Numbered from the stretch's first letter, positions 25,541-34,871 are shown. The stretch is DNA of 41,164 nt from Verrucomicrobiota bacterium (GCA_016871715.1 VHCO01000040.1:1-41164), one strand, 5' to 3'. Made by a program: numbers and translations. Notes: generated from the letters alone by a model not told the origin.

Positions 25541-26557
25541 ATGTTCAAGATGATCGGGGGTGACGGCCAGGAATACGGCCCGTATACCACGGAACAAATG
25601 CGGGAGCACCTGGCCGAGAATCGTGCCAACGGCCAGACCCTGCTCCAGCCCGAGCACAGCAACGAGCACAGCACGGAATGGCGGCCCCTGGCCACCTTCC
25701 CCGAGTTCGCCGAGGCGTTGGGGATTCCCTCGACCGCAGCGACTCCGCCGCCATTGACGCTCGAACGCGCCCCCGGCCCGGGGTGGATCGCGGAAGCCGG
25801 CGTGCGGTTGGAGACCTTGCGGGTCGGGGCCTGTTTGGGGCGGGGATGGGGGTTGTTGACGAGGCACTTCATTTTGCTGACGGGCGCCACGGCGCTGGTG
25901 TGGCTCATCTTGACGGCCTGCCAGTTTGTGGTGTGCGTGGGCGAGTTGGTGAACTTGGCGATTGGGGGTGCGCTCTACGGCGGGTTGAGTGTGCTGTATT
26001 TGCGGCTCATCCGCCAGCAAGCGGCCACGTTGGGCGACGCCTTCTCGTGCTGGGGCCCTTTGTTTGTACCGCTGATGTTGGTGTGGATTGTCAGCGGGCT
26101 GTTGAGCAGTCTAGGGTTGCTGTTCTGTCTGGCGCCGGGGCTGTACCTGATCGTGATTTGGGTCTTTAGCATCCCCTTGGTCGCAGATCGGCAGTTGGGT
26201 TTTTGGGAGGCGATGGAGGCGAGTCGGAAGGTCGTTTCACGAGGTTGGTTCAAGGTGGCGGCGTTGATTTTGGTGGCTTACCTGCCGGTGATTGTCTTCG
26301 AGGTATTCAGCCGGGGCCGGCTGACCCTTTTCTTGTTCGACCAACTCGGCGGGCCAGCCTCGTGGACGCCCGGCACTCTGCCGGAGAAACTCAAGCAATT
26401 GCTCGAGTTAAGCCAAGACGAGAGCTTCCGTCGGTTGGCTCTCCAGACCGTCGTCGAGCAACGCATCGTCCTGCTCCTGAATCTGCCCTTTGCGTTCGCC
26501 TCCCTGCTGCACGCCTATGAAGACCTCTTCGGCCAACGACACGCCGAAGGCGGTTGA
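25541..26557 (+). CDS. GYF_2 (DUF4339) domain membrane protein
   Basis: 338 residues from ATG 25541. The first about 70 residues form a GYF_2 domain (MFKMIGGDGQEYGPYTTEQM, ending in TEWRPLATFPEF), a small module thought to mediate protein interaction. A Pro-rich linker leads to six or so hydrophobic segments (about 115-280), including GACLGRGWGLLTRHFILLTG and LADRQLGFWEAMEASRKVV-like sequence seen in DUF975-type or glycerophosphoryl-diester-associated membrane domains. The middle of the gene is G/T-rich, unlike its ends. The next gene starts inside this one (41 bp overlap), so the two are translationally linked. Function is unknown; GYF_2 membrane proteins are abundant in Verrucomicrobia and Planctomycetes. 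Confidence 0.75.
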   Translation: MFKMIGGDGQEYGPYTTEQMREHLAENRANGQTLLQPEHSNEHSTEWRPLATFPEFAEALGIPSTAATPPPLTLERAPGPGWIAEAGVRLETLRVGACLGRGWGLLTRHFILLTGATALVWLILTACQFVVCVGELVNLAIGGALYGGLSVLYLRLIRQQAATLGDAFSCWGPLFVPLMLVWIVSGLLSSLGLLFCLAPGLYLIVIWVFSIPLVADRQLGFWEAMEASRKVVSRGWFKVAALILVAYLPVIVFEVFSRGRLTLFLFDQLGGPASWTPGTLPEKLKQLLELSQDESFRRLALQTVVEQRIVLLLNLPFAFASLLHAYEDLFGQRHAEGG

Positions 26558-26930
26558 CAAGCCCACCGCCTGGGCCTGCACGCTCGCTAACCTCGCCACC
26601 GTTCCCGGGCTCGGCTCGATTGCGGCGGGGCGGAAGGTGGGCTTTGTGCAGGCGGCGCTGGCCCTGGTCGCCTTGGCCGCCAGCTTGGTCGGGACGGTGC
26701 AGTGTTATCGGCTCTGGCTCGGGGCCGAGCAGTGGCCTCCGGAAGACGGGTTCCCGCCGGGTTTTTGGGCGAGCCTGTTCACCGCACTCGGCGGCGTGAT
26801 GTTGTACGCCGGGGCGTGGCTATGGGCCCTGCGCAGCAGCCTGAGCCTCCATCGAGAGGCTCGCCAAGCGGCGGCTGCCTATCCCAGGCATGAACCTTCC
26901 CCCACCCCACCTCGCCCGCCCCAGCTCTGA
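26517..26930 (+). CDS. Small membrane protein of unknown function
   Basis: 137 residues from ATG 26517, overlapping the upstream gene by 41 bp and the downstream gene by 41 bp. A short polar start is followed by NLATVPGLGSIAAGRKVG, a helix at about 38-58 (VQAALALVALAASLVGTV), a loop with GAEQWPPEDGFPPGF, and a second helix at about 78-100. The GLGSIAAGRKVGFVQAALAL pattern is reminiscent of small TM2-like or DUF proteins that follow GYF_2 genes. The overlap arrangement argues for a real gene, but no function can be assigned. Confidence 0.65.
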   Translation: MKTSSANDTPKAVDKPTAWACTLANLATVPGLGSIAAGRKVGFVQAALALVALAASLVGTVQCYRLWLGAEQWPPEDGFPPGFWASLFTALGGVMLYAGAWLWALRSSLSLHREARQAAAAYPRHEPSPTPPRPPQL

Positions 26931-27327
26931 AACGCCGCGGCGCGGCTCCCGAGCAGCGCTGTGGACGTTCCTGGGTTGGTTGGGTGCCTTGCTTGCCGCG
27001 CGCCTGGTGAGCGTGTCTGGTTGGGCGCTGCCGCCCTGCGCGCTCCGCGCGATCACAGGTGTGCCGTGCCCGTTCTGTGGGAGCACCCGCGCGGCAGTAG
27101 CCGTCGCCCAGGGTGAACTGGGCACCGCCGTCCAGCTCAATCCGTTGTTCGGCGGGCTTGGCCTGTGGATTCTGGTCTGGTTCGGAAGTTGGCTGATCGA
27201 TCGCGCCACCGGGAGCCAGCTCGAAGCTCGGTTGGTCCGCTGGTCCAAGCGCCGGACCGCGCTCTGGCTCCTGGGGACGGCGACGGCCGCGAACTGGGTG
27301 TACCTCTGCTTCTACCTACCCCCTTAG
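26890..27327 (+). CDS. DUF2752 family membrane protein
   Basis: 145 residues. A first helix (about 23-42) is followed by the DUF2752 hallmark CALRAITGVPCPFCGSTRA, with its paired cysteines, then a helix around FGGLGLWILVWFGSWLI and a C-terminal helix WLLGTATAANWVYLCFYL. DUF2752 proteins are small inner-membrane proteins of unknown role. This one overlaps the previous gene by 41 bp and ends 14 bp from the convergent mutY. The set of GYF_2 protein, small membrane protein and DUF2752 looks like one operon. Confidence 0.82.
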   Translation: MNLPPPHLARPSSETPRRGSRAALWTFLGWLGALLAARLVSVSGWALPPCALRAITGVPCPFCGSTRAAVAVAQGELGTAVQLNPLFGGLGLWILVWFGSWLIDRATGSQLEARLVRWSKRRTALWLLGTATAANWVYLCFYLPP

Positions 27328-27341
27328 CACGATTCAGTGGC

Positions 27342-28406
27342 CTATTCGAGGGTGGCGGCAATCCGACGGTGCGCCCGCGCAAACGGCAACCCTTCCAACC
27401 GGTCGGTCCGACGCCATTGGCCTAGCGCTGCGGGCGCCTGAAAGCCAGGCGGCACCGTGTGATGAAACACGTGGAGCGTGATGCGGTAGCGAGTGATCTG
27501 GTGCCGCAGAGGCCGCAGCGAGATCAGATTCGATGGCTGGTACCCCAACAGACCGCGCGCGACCGCTTTAGGGTCGAACTCCGCGCCCGACACCTCGAGA
27601 CTCGGGAACTCCCATAAGCCGCCGTTCACCGCACCCGCGGGCCGGCGCCGCACCAGCACCGTCTGCGCGCGGCGGATCACCAGCGCAACCACATGACGCA
27701 CGAGTGGAGCGGGCCGAGGTGTGACCCGGGGAATCCGCTCGACCAAGCCCAACCGGCGTGCCTTGCACCAGCGACTCAGCGGGCAGCGGGCACAATCTGG
27801 CTGGCGCGGCACGCAGACTAGGGCGCCCAGTTCCATCAGCGCCTGATTCCATCGGCCGCAGGCGCCCGGCCCAACCCGGGCTGCGCGCGCGAGGTAATCC
27901 GCAGCCAGGGCTCGCAAGCGGCGAGCCACACGCGCCTGCCGCGGGTGCGCCCGGATCGCCTCGAGCCGAGTTAGGACCCGGCATACGTTGCCATCGAGCA
28001 CGGGGACGGGTTGGTCGAACGCAATGCTGCAGAGGGCGCCGGCCGTGTATGCGCCGATGCCCGGCAAAGCCACGAGCTGGCGGTAGGTGGCCGGCAACCG
28101 CCCGTCATGCTGGGAGACGATCGCCTGGGCAGCCTGGTGCAACTGACGTGCCCGGCGGTAATAACCCAACCCCTCCCAGAGCTTGAGGACCCGGTCCAAC
28201 CGTGCCCGGGCCAGGGCTCGCACCGTGGGCAAGGTCCTCATCCAACGTCTCCAGTACGGCAGCACGGTCTTAACCTGGGTTTGTTGCAGCATGACCTCCG
28301 AGATCCAAATGGCGTACGGATCCTGCGTGCGGCGCCAGGGGAGATCGCGAGCGCTTCGCTCGTACCACGCGAGCAACTGCGGCACGAGATCGGTTGCGTT
28401 AGTCAC
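27342..28406 (-). CDS. mutY: A/G-specific adenine DNA glycosylase
   Basis: 354 residues; it removes adenine mispaired with 8-oxoguanine. The catalytic pair is E37 (ISEVMLQQTQV) and D138 (VLDGNVCRV), the same numbers as in E. coli MutY, which supports GTG 28406 as the start rather than ATG 28646, whose extra 80 residues run antisense into the rnhC promoter side. Also visible are the helix-hairpin-helix LPGIGAYTAGAL (114-125), the iron-sulfur ligands C198, C205, C208 and C214 (spacing 6-2-5), and a C-terminal NUDIX-like 8-oxoG recognition domain with GGLWEFPSLEV. It is divergent from rnhC with about 200 bp between starts. Confidence 0.95.
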   Translation of the reverse strand: MTNATDLVPQLLAWYERSARDLPWRRTQDPYAIWISEVMLQQTQVKTVLPYWRRWMRTLPTVRALARARLDRVLKLWEGLGYYRRARQLHQAAQAIVSQHDGRLPATYRQLVALPGIGAYTAGALCSIAFDQPVPVLDGNVCRVLTRLEAIRAHPRQARVARRLRALAADYLARAARVGPGACGRWNQALMELGALVCVPRQPDCARCPLSRWCKARRLGLVERIPRVTPRPAPLVRHVVALVIRRAQTVLVRRRPAGAVNGGLWEFPSLEVSGAEFDPKAVARGLLGYQPSNLISLRPLRHQITRYRITLHVFHHTVPPGFQAPAALGQWRRTDRLEGLPFARAHRRIAATLE

Positions 28407-28608
28407 AAGCCGAGTTTCAGCCGTGGTTACGTCAACCCGCAAGCCGAACAGATCCCCCAAGCTCGTCCATCGGCAGTTCGCACCCCGACCCGATCCGCAA
28501 GCGCCGGAGGCGCTCACCGCCACTTCGGCAGACTCGAGTGGCCGTGCGAGCGGCGGCTCGACAGGTGGTTGGGGCCGGACTACTGTGGCCCGGTCTTGGC
28601 CGGGTCGA

Positions 28609-29616
28609 ATGACCATGACGACACCGCTAACCTCGTACACGTGCAAACTGACCGAGCCTCAGGCGACCGAGTTGCGTCGGTGGCTCAAAGGCCAGGGCTT
28701 TCTCTTTCGCGACGTGCCTCACGCGCGGTTCGCCGGGGAAAAGCACAAGGTGAACGTGGTCTTCTACCAGAGCGGCAAACTGGTCGTGCAAGGCAAGGAA
28801 ACGCAGGAATTCGTCGAGTTCGTGCTCGAACCGCTCATTCTTCAGCGCGCGCAACTGGGCTACGAAGCGATGCTTCAGCCGGAACTGTTCCTGCCTCGGC
28901 TAGGCGTGGATGAGAGCGGCAAAGGCGATTTCTTCGGGCCACTCTGCGTCGCGGGCGTGTACGTCAACGAGGCGGTGGTCAAGGCGTGGCAGTCGGCCGG
29001 CGTTCGCGATTCGAAGAATATCTCCAGTGACAAACGGGTGCAGGAGTTGGCCCGCCTGATCCGGGACACCCCAGGCTGCGTGTTCAATGTGGTCGCGATC
29101 GGCAACGAGGCCTACAACCGATTGCACCGCCGCCTCCGCTCCGTCAACCAGATCCTCGCTTGGGGCCACGCGCGCGTCATCGAGAACCTCATGCTCCAAC
29201 AGCACCGCATGCGCCCCCCGCCCGTGCGCGCCATCAGCGATCAGTTCGCCGCGGACAAAGCCACCGTGGGCAAAGCCCTGATGAGTCTCGGCCGCGAGAT
29301 CGAGTTGATCCAGCGCCACCAGGCCGAAGCCGACCAGGCCGTCGCCGCCGCCTCGATTCTGGCGCGCGACGAATTCGTGCGGCGCTTGGCCAAACTGGGC
29401 CAACCCTTCGGCCTCAGCTTGCCCAAAGGCGCCTCCGCCACCGTCGATGCCGTCGCCAAGGACTTCGTCGCCCAGCACGGCGCCGACAAGCTCGCGCAAG
29501 TGGCCAAGCTCCACTTCCGGACTGCGTTCCGCGCTCAGGGCCTGCCCGAGCCCCCAAAGACCGAGTGGCGCCGTGGTGCTGCCCGGACTCGTGCCACCGA
29601 TCCGGAGGTCGGATGA
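28609..29616 (+). CDS. rnhC: Ribonuclease HIII
   Basis: 335 residues from ATG 28609 (ATG 28615 is also possible). An N-terminal TBP-like substrate-binding domain (about 8-85, with SYTCKLTEPQATELRRWLKG) precedes the catalytic domain with DESGKGDFFGP (D101, E102), GVRDSKNIS (D134) and ISDQFAADK. It cleaves the RNA strand of RNA/DNA hybrids. The basic, Ala/Arg-rich tail after about 315 is unconserved. The next small gene begins at the ATGA overlapping this stop. The upstream stretch to 28183 is open but is antisense to mutY and not part of the protein. Confidence 0.93.
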   Translation: MTMTTPLTSYTCKLTEPQATELRRWLKGQGFLFRDVPHARFAGEKHKVNVVFYQSGKLVVQGKETQEFVEFVLEPLILQRAQLGYEAMLQPELFLPRLGVDESGKGDFFGPLCVAGVYVNEAVVKAWQSAGVRDSKNISSDKRVQELARLIRDTPGCVFNVVAIGNEAYNRLHRRLRSVNQILAWGHARVIENLMLQQHRMRPPPVRAISDQFAADKATVGKALMSLGREIELIQRHQAEADQAVAAASILARDEFVRRLAKLGQPFGLSLPKGASATVDAVAKDFVAQHGADKLAQVAKLHFRTAFRAQGLPEPPKTEWRRGAARTRATDPEVG

Positions 29617-29783
29617 ACGAGCCGCGCGAGCCCGTGCCGATGGTGCCCAGGCTCATCCTAGGCGGGCTGATTCTGCTGTTGTTGAGTTGGGTGGCGTTTA
29701 TGACCCACTACATCGTCGTCGGCCACAAGGCCCGACCGCAGCCCACCGGGCTGATCCTTGAAGGCACCCGGCCCGACCGCTGA
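29613..29783 (+). CDS. 56-residue single-pass membrane protein
   Basis: ATG 29613 overlaps the rnhC stop as ATGA, with GGAGG at 29604-29608 as ribosome site, so it is translationally coupled to rnhC. The peptide has a short acidic/proline start, one hydrophobic helix (LILGGLILLLLSWVAFMTHYI, about 13-33) and a basic-proline tail. I do not recognise the family; it could be a small membrane regulator or a lineage-specific protein. Confidence 0.6.
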   Translation: MNEPREPVPMVPRLILGGLILLLLSWVAFMTHYIVVGHKARPQPTGLILEGTRPDR

Positions 29784-29839
29784 CCTCAAGCCGCCCACGC
29801 TCACCCGCCCGCCGTTTCGAGGCTACCCATGGCCGCGCT

Positions 29840-29896
29840 GCGGTAGGGCGAGGCTCCTGCCGAGCCGCGGCGTGCCCAGCGGTCGCGCCCTACCGC
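29840..29896. repeat. Hairpin-rich repeat element between convergent genes
   Basis: GCGGTAGGGCG (29840-29850) is the exact reverse complement of CGCCCTACCGC (29886-29896). Inside lies a second hairpin, GGCTC/GAGCC (29852-29856 and 29862-29866). The unit reads like the GTAGGGCGAGGCTC-type dispersed intergenic repeats I recall from Verrucomicrobia genomes; only one copy is seen here. It covers the stop codon of the amidohydrolase and may act as a terminator for both genes. Confidence 0.55.
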
Positions 29897-31629
29897 CGGC
29901 TTGTCATCCATTCCGGCGACTCATAAGTAATCCGCCCGCCCAAGACGGTCATATGCACCTTCGCCCGCTCGATTTCGGTCGGGTCAATCTCGAAGATGTT
30001 CCGGTCCAGCAACACCGCGTCCGCCAGCTTCCCTGGTGCGAGAGTCCCCTTCAGATGCTCCTGGAACTCGGCGTAGGCCGAGCCGACGGTGTACGCCCGC
30101 ACGGCCTCGAGCACGCTGATCTTCTCTTCGGGCACCCAACCGTCCGGGTGGCGGCCATCCAAGGTCCGGCGCGTCACCGCCGCGGCGATCCCCAAAAGCG
30201 GATTGAGCGGCGCCACTGTCCAGTCCGATCCGAAGGCCAGCGTCGTCCCAGCGTCGAGCAAGGAGCGAAACGCGTAGGTGGTGCGGCAGCGGGCCGGTCC
30301 GATACGTTTGCCGGCCCAGCGGCCGTCGTCGGCGCAATGATAGGGCTGCATCGAGGCGATCACCCCGGCGGCCCCGAACCGCGCGAGGTCCTCGCGCCGC
30401 AGGTGTTGCGCATGCTCGATGCGAAAGCGCCGATCCCGCGCCCCCGCCGTGCGGGCAACCTCCTCAAACAGACTTAACACCTCGTGGTTGGCGCGGTCGC
30501 CAATGGCATGGATGACCACCTGCAGGCCCGCTCGATCCGCGCCTGCCACCCGCTCGAGCATGGCGCCATCGGGAAACATTTCGTCCGCCGGTAGCCCGCG
30601 CGTTTCCGGCGCGTCGCTGTACGGCTCGAAGAACCATGCGGTCGTCGATCCCAGGCTGCCGTCCGAGAAACCCTTGAGCCCGCCGATTCGCAGCCGCGAA
30701 TTCCCAAAGGCCGCGCGCACCCCGACCGCGCCCAGTCGTTCCCACTGAGGCAGCGGCGCCATCGCATAGATGCGCGTGAGCAGTTCGCCTCGCTGCAACA
30801 ACTCCTGGTAGACCCCAACGTCCGCCCCCGCGGACATGTCTTGCACGCTGGTCACACCCAGGCTGGCCGCGTACTGCGTCGCCGCCCTCGCCGCCGCCAA
30901 TCGTTCCTGTCGCGTCGCCCGGGGAATGAAGCGGCTGACCAAGCTCATCGCGGCATCTTTGAGAATGCCGGTCGGCTCGCCGCTGGCCGGGTGGCGCACG
31001 ATCAGGCCGCCCGGCGGGTCCTGGGTGTCGCGCGTGACGCCTGCGAGGGCGAGCGCGTGGCTGTTGGCCAAGGCCATGTGGCCGTCCAATCGGCTCACCA
31101 AGACCGGCGTCTGCGGCGTGGCGGCGTCGATGAGTTGTCGCGTGGGCAAGGGCGCACCCGGCCAGCGCTCGTGATCCCAGTCGCCTCCGGTGATCCAGTG
31201 AGCGGGCGTGCGTCGAGCGGCGAAGCGGGCAATGCGTTGGGCGAACTCAGCAGGGCTGGCTGCGTCCCGCAAATCGACATTCGCAAGCTGGAAGCCGCCG
31301 CTCAGAAAATGCACATGGGCATCGTTGAACCCCGGCAAGAGCAGTCCGCCGTTCGCCTCGACCACGCGGGTCTCCGGCCCGATGTACGCCCGGATCTGGG
31401 CGTCGGCGCCCACCGCGGCGATCTGCTCGCCCAGGATCGCGATCGCCTCCGCGGTCGGTTGGGCTGGGTCGAGCGTCTGCACGCGAGCGTTGCGGATCAC
31501 CAGATCAGCGCTCAGCGAGGCTGCAGGTGCAGGCACGGGGACGGTGTTCATGGCGATCGCCAGGACGAGCCACGGCCCAGACAGTAGCGATACAGGCCAA
31601 GCACGGGCACTGGTATCCGCGCGCGTCAT
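29890..31629 (-). CDS. Exported YtcJ-like amidohydrolase
   Basis: 579 residues from ATG 31629, with a signal peptide (about 1-37, ending in PAPAASLSA). The metal-dependent hydrolase barrel has HxH at H105/H107 (FNDAHVHF), [14 protein letters not shown], a metal-ligand histidine in [25 protein letters not shown] and the final aspartate in [13 protein letters not shown], closing with a composite beta domain ([17 protein letters not shown]). This is COG1574/YtcJ, which includes N-substituted formamide deformylases; the substrate is unpredictable. Its 3' end lies inside the hairpin repeat at 29840-29896. Confidence 0.9.
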   Translation of the reverse strand: MTRADTSARAWPVSLLSGPWLVLAIAMNTVPVPAPAASLSADLVIRNARVQTLDPAQPTAEAIAILGEQIAAVGADAQIRAYIGPETRVVEANGGLLLPGFNDAHVHFLSGGFQLANVDLRDAASPAEFAQRIARFAARRTPAHWITGGDWDHERWPGAPLPTRQLIDAATPQTPVLVSRLDGHMALANSHALALAGVTRDTQDPPGGLIVRHPASGEPTGILKDAAMSLVSRFIPRATRQERLAAARAATQYAASLGVTSVQDMSAGADVGVYQELLQRGELLTRIYAMAPLPQWERLGAVGVRAAFGNSRLRIGGLKGFSDGSLGSTTAWFFEPYSDAPETRGLPADEMFPDGAMLERVAGADRAGLQVVIHAIGDRANHEVLSLFEEVARTAGARDRRFRIEHAQHLRREDLARFGAAGVIASMQPYHCADDGRWAGKRIGPARCRTTYAFRSLLDAGTTLAFGSDWTVAPLNPLLGIAAAVTRRTLDGRHPDGWVPEEKISVLEAVRAYTVGSAYAEFQEHLKGTLAPGKLADAVLLDRNIFEIDPTEIERAKVHMTVLGGRITYESPEWMTSRR

Positions 31630-31740
31630 GGCATGATCTGATTGGAACGGTTTCGCTTACTGATCAGAGCTTGGGATAGACGACAGTTTACTGGTAGGGC
31701 CCGAGTCGGGCGCAGCGGGTCGCGGGCTCGGCGCCTGCGA

Positions 31741-34700
31741 TCAGTTCGCCGCCAACGTACCGCTTTCCCCAAAACATAACACCTGCCCGCCCTCGAGCGT
31801 CACCAACACCCGCCCCTCACGATCCACCGCCAGACCCCAGGCCACCGGCGCGGCCGGGAGCGGCTGGGTCCACAGCGGTTGCCCGTTCTCGATACTCAGG
31901 GCCAGCAACTCGCGTCGCGTGGCCACGATCACCGCATTGCGGCACAACGCCAGGGCGAGACTGTCTTGGCAGGCCTTCTGCCACTGCGGCCGCATGCCGG
32001 CGATTTCGCCCTTCCGCCATAACGCCACCAGTTGCTCCTGTCGCCGCTCGCTCAGCCGTGGGTACGCGGCCACTTTAGCGTTGTTCACCCAGCAGATGTC
32101 CCGGTCTTCGGTCGACACCACCAACGCCCGGTTGAAGACCGATGCGTCGTACACCGGATAGTCGGGGTGGGCGTAGAAAGGCTTGCCGCTGACCAAGACC
32201 TGATTGCCGAGGGAGAAGAGCTCGGCGCCTCGCGGGCTGGTGGCCGCTGGCACGTTGTTGCCGGCAGTGCGGCGCAGAGGCTCCGCGTCGTTCAGGCAAC
32301 GCCCCGTGATCGCGTCGTAAACGGCGGGCGAGACCGCATTGCCACCGGCCAGGAACAGCTTGCCCTCGCGCCAGAGCAGGTGACCCTGGACACTGACGCC
32401 GGTGCGCGCTTCCGGATCGAGGTGGCCTGAGCTATTGTTCTGCCACTTGAGTTGGCCCGTGGCTGCGTCGAGCGCATAGAGGTGCGTGCCGTCGTAGTTC
32501 ACAATACCCGCCGCCACATAAGCCACGCCCTGCTCGACCAACACGCCGCTGGCTGCCGGCCAAGTCGACTGGAGCCGACCGTAAACCGGAATCCGCCGGT
32601 CGATCGGAGCGGCCCGGAACCGCCACAAGACCTCGCCGCTCTGGGCAGCAAGGCAATAGACGTACCCATCCCCCGATCCGACGTAGGCGCGCCCGTTCCA
32701 GATCGTAGGCGGATAGCGCACCGCCCCGCCGGTATAGGCCGTCCATGCCGTTTCACCCGTCTGCGCGTCCAACGACCGCACCACGCCGTCCAGGCCCGCC
32801 ACATAGACGCGCTGACCCGCCACGGTTGGGGCTGTCGGTGTCGTGCGGCTGCCCCAGTTGAACGTCCACCGCGCGCGCGCCGCTTTCGGGACCGTCGCCG
32901 CCGAAGTGACGGTGGCCAGGTTGTCCGCGCGGAAGGTGGGCCAATCCGCGGCGGTCACCGGCTCGGCCACCACCGGCGCGGCGGCGCGCGCGGTCTCGAG
33001 CCGCTCGGCCTCGAGCGCGGCTTGGCCAAACTGGAACTCGCCCGCCGAGCCAAGGCTCGTGATGCCGTACAGCGTGAGGTTGCAGTCGCACACGGACGGC
33101 CACCAGTACAGCAAGCCGTTGGCGATCGTCACTCCGTCGTGGCATTGGGCCCGCATGGGCGAGACCAGACCCGGCCGGTCCTTGGCCACATCCAACCGCA
33201 CCGACCCCTCGTCGGCCCGGAAGAAGATGGCGTCATCGCAACCAGTCGGTCGCGAACAGGCGCGCCGGCCCAGCTTGATTTCAGCCAGGATCTTGCCGGT
33301 CAAGGGATCGAACTTGCGGCTGACATCCTGGTCGATCTGGCCGCTGATGCCGTACACGCCGTCGCCATGAATCACCAACTGGTAGTTGCTGTACGGATGC
33401 TCCCACAACACCCGACCGTCCTGCGCCGATACCGCCAACAACTTGCTCACCGACGGACCGGCAAAGTAGAGCGCTTGTTCCGTGCACTTGGCGTACGCGG
33501 TAGTCCGCCAGTTCGTGCGCCAGTCCTGCCGGTCCAGATACGGCCCCAGCGCCGCGAACAACTCGGGAGCCCCTTCCTTGGTCTTGCGCCACAGGACCTG
33601 GCCCGTCTTGGCCTCGATACACGTCAGGTACGCGCCAAAACGGAGGAGGAACAGGCGCCCACCCGCCATGCACAAAGCCCGGCTGTCCACCGGCTCGACC
33701 TCCGCGTGTTGCCACCGGATCTTGCGCGTCGCCAGGTCGATGGCCACCAATGTCCGGCCGAAACCCCAGGTATGCTCCGGCTGGTTGAATCCGGGCGAGA
33801 GCGGGTTCCACGGCCAACCATGCCGATCGGACCGGAGCCGAATGATCGGATCGCGTTGTTCTTGCTCGCCAATCAGGGCGTACAAGACTCCGTCCTCGAG
33901 CGCCATCCATTTCCAGAAAGTCCCACCCACCTGCTCGGCCGGCGGCGCAATCTCCTCGATCAGCTCCCCTGTGCCGGCCGCATACACCTTGCACGATCGA
34001 TCGTCGCCAAAGTATAAACGGTCCGGCGTGGCGATGAGGGTGTTCCGATGCACCATCAACGCCGGCGCCGTCGGCCGTTGCCACAGCAGCGTGCCATTGT
34101 ACCCGTTGAACGCCGCCAACGTGTCGAGCCACGGTTCCTCGCGCTCCTTGAAGGCAATATGGCCAAACACCTTGAAGATCCGTCCGCCTGCCGCCGCCGC
34201 CACCTGCGGCAAGGGACCATACCGCGGATCGGCCAGGAACTGCGTCAGGTACGGCCCTCGGATCGCCCGGTCCTCCGACAGTGGGTTGTTGTCCGGCCCA
34301 TGATACGGATGCGACCAGTCGTCCGCGCCGGCCAGCGCTGGCTTGGTCAAGCGCCGGTTCCCGAGCCAGGCCGTTCCGTGCGGCCTGAGCACGCGCAGCA
34401 CCTCCGCCTCCGGCGCCTCCGCAGCGCGCCCCACCGCCACCACCGCGTCCGCCAGGTTGTCGGCCAAGTGCAGCCGCGCCAGGGCACCTCGCGCAACGAA
34501 CACTCGCGTGCCGTAAACCCCGGCTTGATCGGCTGCGCGCTGAACGGCGTCCACCGCCGGCTGCCCCGGCAATTGCGAGTAGACCAGCACCTCGGTTCGC
34601 CGAACCAGGTCGAGCGCCAGTTGCCCGCTGCGATCGCCCAACACCACCACCAACCCGCGCGGCACACCCAACGCCGCCTGCAGGTCGGCCTCGTGCGCGG

Positions 34701-34857
34701 CGAGCCAGCCGGCCCCCGGGCGCCCCCCCGGTTCAGCCGCCAACCCCGTCAGCGCCGCCACCGCGCCGATCGCCCACCCAACCCAACCGTGACGTGTGCG
34801 CGGAGGTTGAATCATATACCGATACCGGCCCGCGATGAGAGGATTGTCGTGGTGCAT
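31741..34857 (-). CDS. Methyltransferase-like domain fused to PQQ-type beta-propeller, exported
   Basis: 1038 residues from ATG 34857, chosen for the AAGGAG site 8 bases upstream. A signal or anchor helix (about 24-41) leads to a Rossmann domain resembling a degenerate class-I SAM methyltransferase (about 58-168): VVVLGDRSGQLA in place of the glycine-rich motif I, LHLADNLADAVVAVG, and EVLRVLRPHGTAWLG. Then DDWSHPYHGPDNNPLS starts a long propeller (about 180-1038) with repeated units such as DAQTGETAW, AAQSGEVLWRF and DAATGQLKW. This fusion is known in Planctomycetes and Verrucomicrobia. PQQ binding itself is unproven because such propellers often lack the cofactor. It is probably periplasmic, so SAM-dependent catalysis is unlikely. 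Confidence 0.86.
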   Translation of the reverse strand: MHHDNPLIAGRYRYMIQPPRTRHGWVGWAIGAVAALTGLAAEPGGRPGAGWLAAHEADLQAALGVPRGLVVVLGDRSGQLALDLVRRTEVLVYSQLPGQPAVDAVQRAADQAGVYGTRVFVARGALARLHLADNLADAVVAVGRAAEAPEAEVLRVLRPHGTAWLGNRRLTKPALAGADDWSHPYHGPDNNPLSEDRAIRGPYLTQFLADPRYGPLPQVAAAAGGRIFKVFGHIAFKEREEPWLDTLAAFNGYNGTLLWQRPTAPALMVHRNTLIATPDRLYFGDDRSCKVYAAGTGELIEEIAPPAEQVGGTFWKWMALEDGVLYALIGEQEQRDPIIRLRSDRHGWPWNPLSPGFNQPEHTWGFGRTLVAIDLATRKIRWQHAEVEPVDSRALCMAGGRLFLLRFGAYLTCIEAKTGQVLWRKTKEGAPELFAALGPYLDRQDWRTNWRTTAYAKCTEQALYFAGPSVSKLLAVSAQDGRVLWEHPYSNYQLVIHGDGVYGISGQIDQDVSRKFDPLTGKILAEIKLGRRACSRPTGCDDAIFFRADEGSVRLDVAKDRPGLVSPMRAQCHDGVTIANGLLYWWPSVCDCNLTLYGITSLGSAGEFQFGQAALEAERLETARAAAPVVAEPVTAADWPTFRADNLATVTSAATVPKAARARWTFNWGSRTTPTAPTVAGQRVYVAGLDGVVRSLDAQTGETAWTAYTGGAVRYPPTIWNGRAYVGSGDGYVYCLAAQSGEVLWRFRAAPIDRRIPVYGRLQSTWPAASGVLVEQGVAYVAAGIVNYDGTHLYALDAATGQLKWQNNSSGHLDPEARTGVSVQGHLLWREGKLFLAGGNAVSPAVYDAITGRCLNDAEPLRRTAGNNVPAATSPRGAELFSLGNQVLVSGKPFYAHPDYPVYDASVFNRALVVSTEDRDICWVNNAKVAAYPRLSERRQEQLVALWRKGEIAGMRPQWQKACQDSLALALCRNAVIVATRRELLALSIENGQPLWTQPLPAAPVAWGLAVDREGRVLVTLEGGQVLCFGESGTLAAN

Positions 34858-34865
34858 GTGCGGTT

Positions 34866-34871
34866 CTCCTT
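34866..34871 (-). promoter_or_regulatory. Shine-Dalgarno deciding the propeller-gene start
   Basis: AAGGAG on the minus strand, 8 bases before ATG 34857. It rules out the longer frame that begins at 34995. Confidence 0.65.

Noticed and set aside
28407-28646. 80-residue N-terminal extension of MutY
   Set aside because: E37 and D138 match E. coli numbering only with the GTG at 28406; the extension has no similarity and overlaps the rnhC upstream region.
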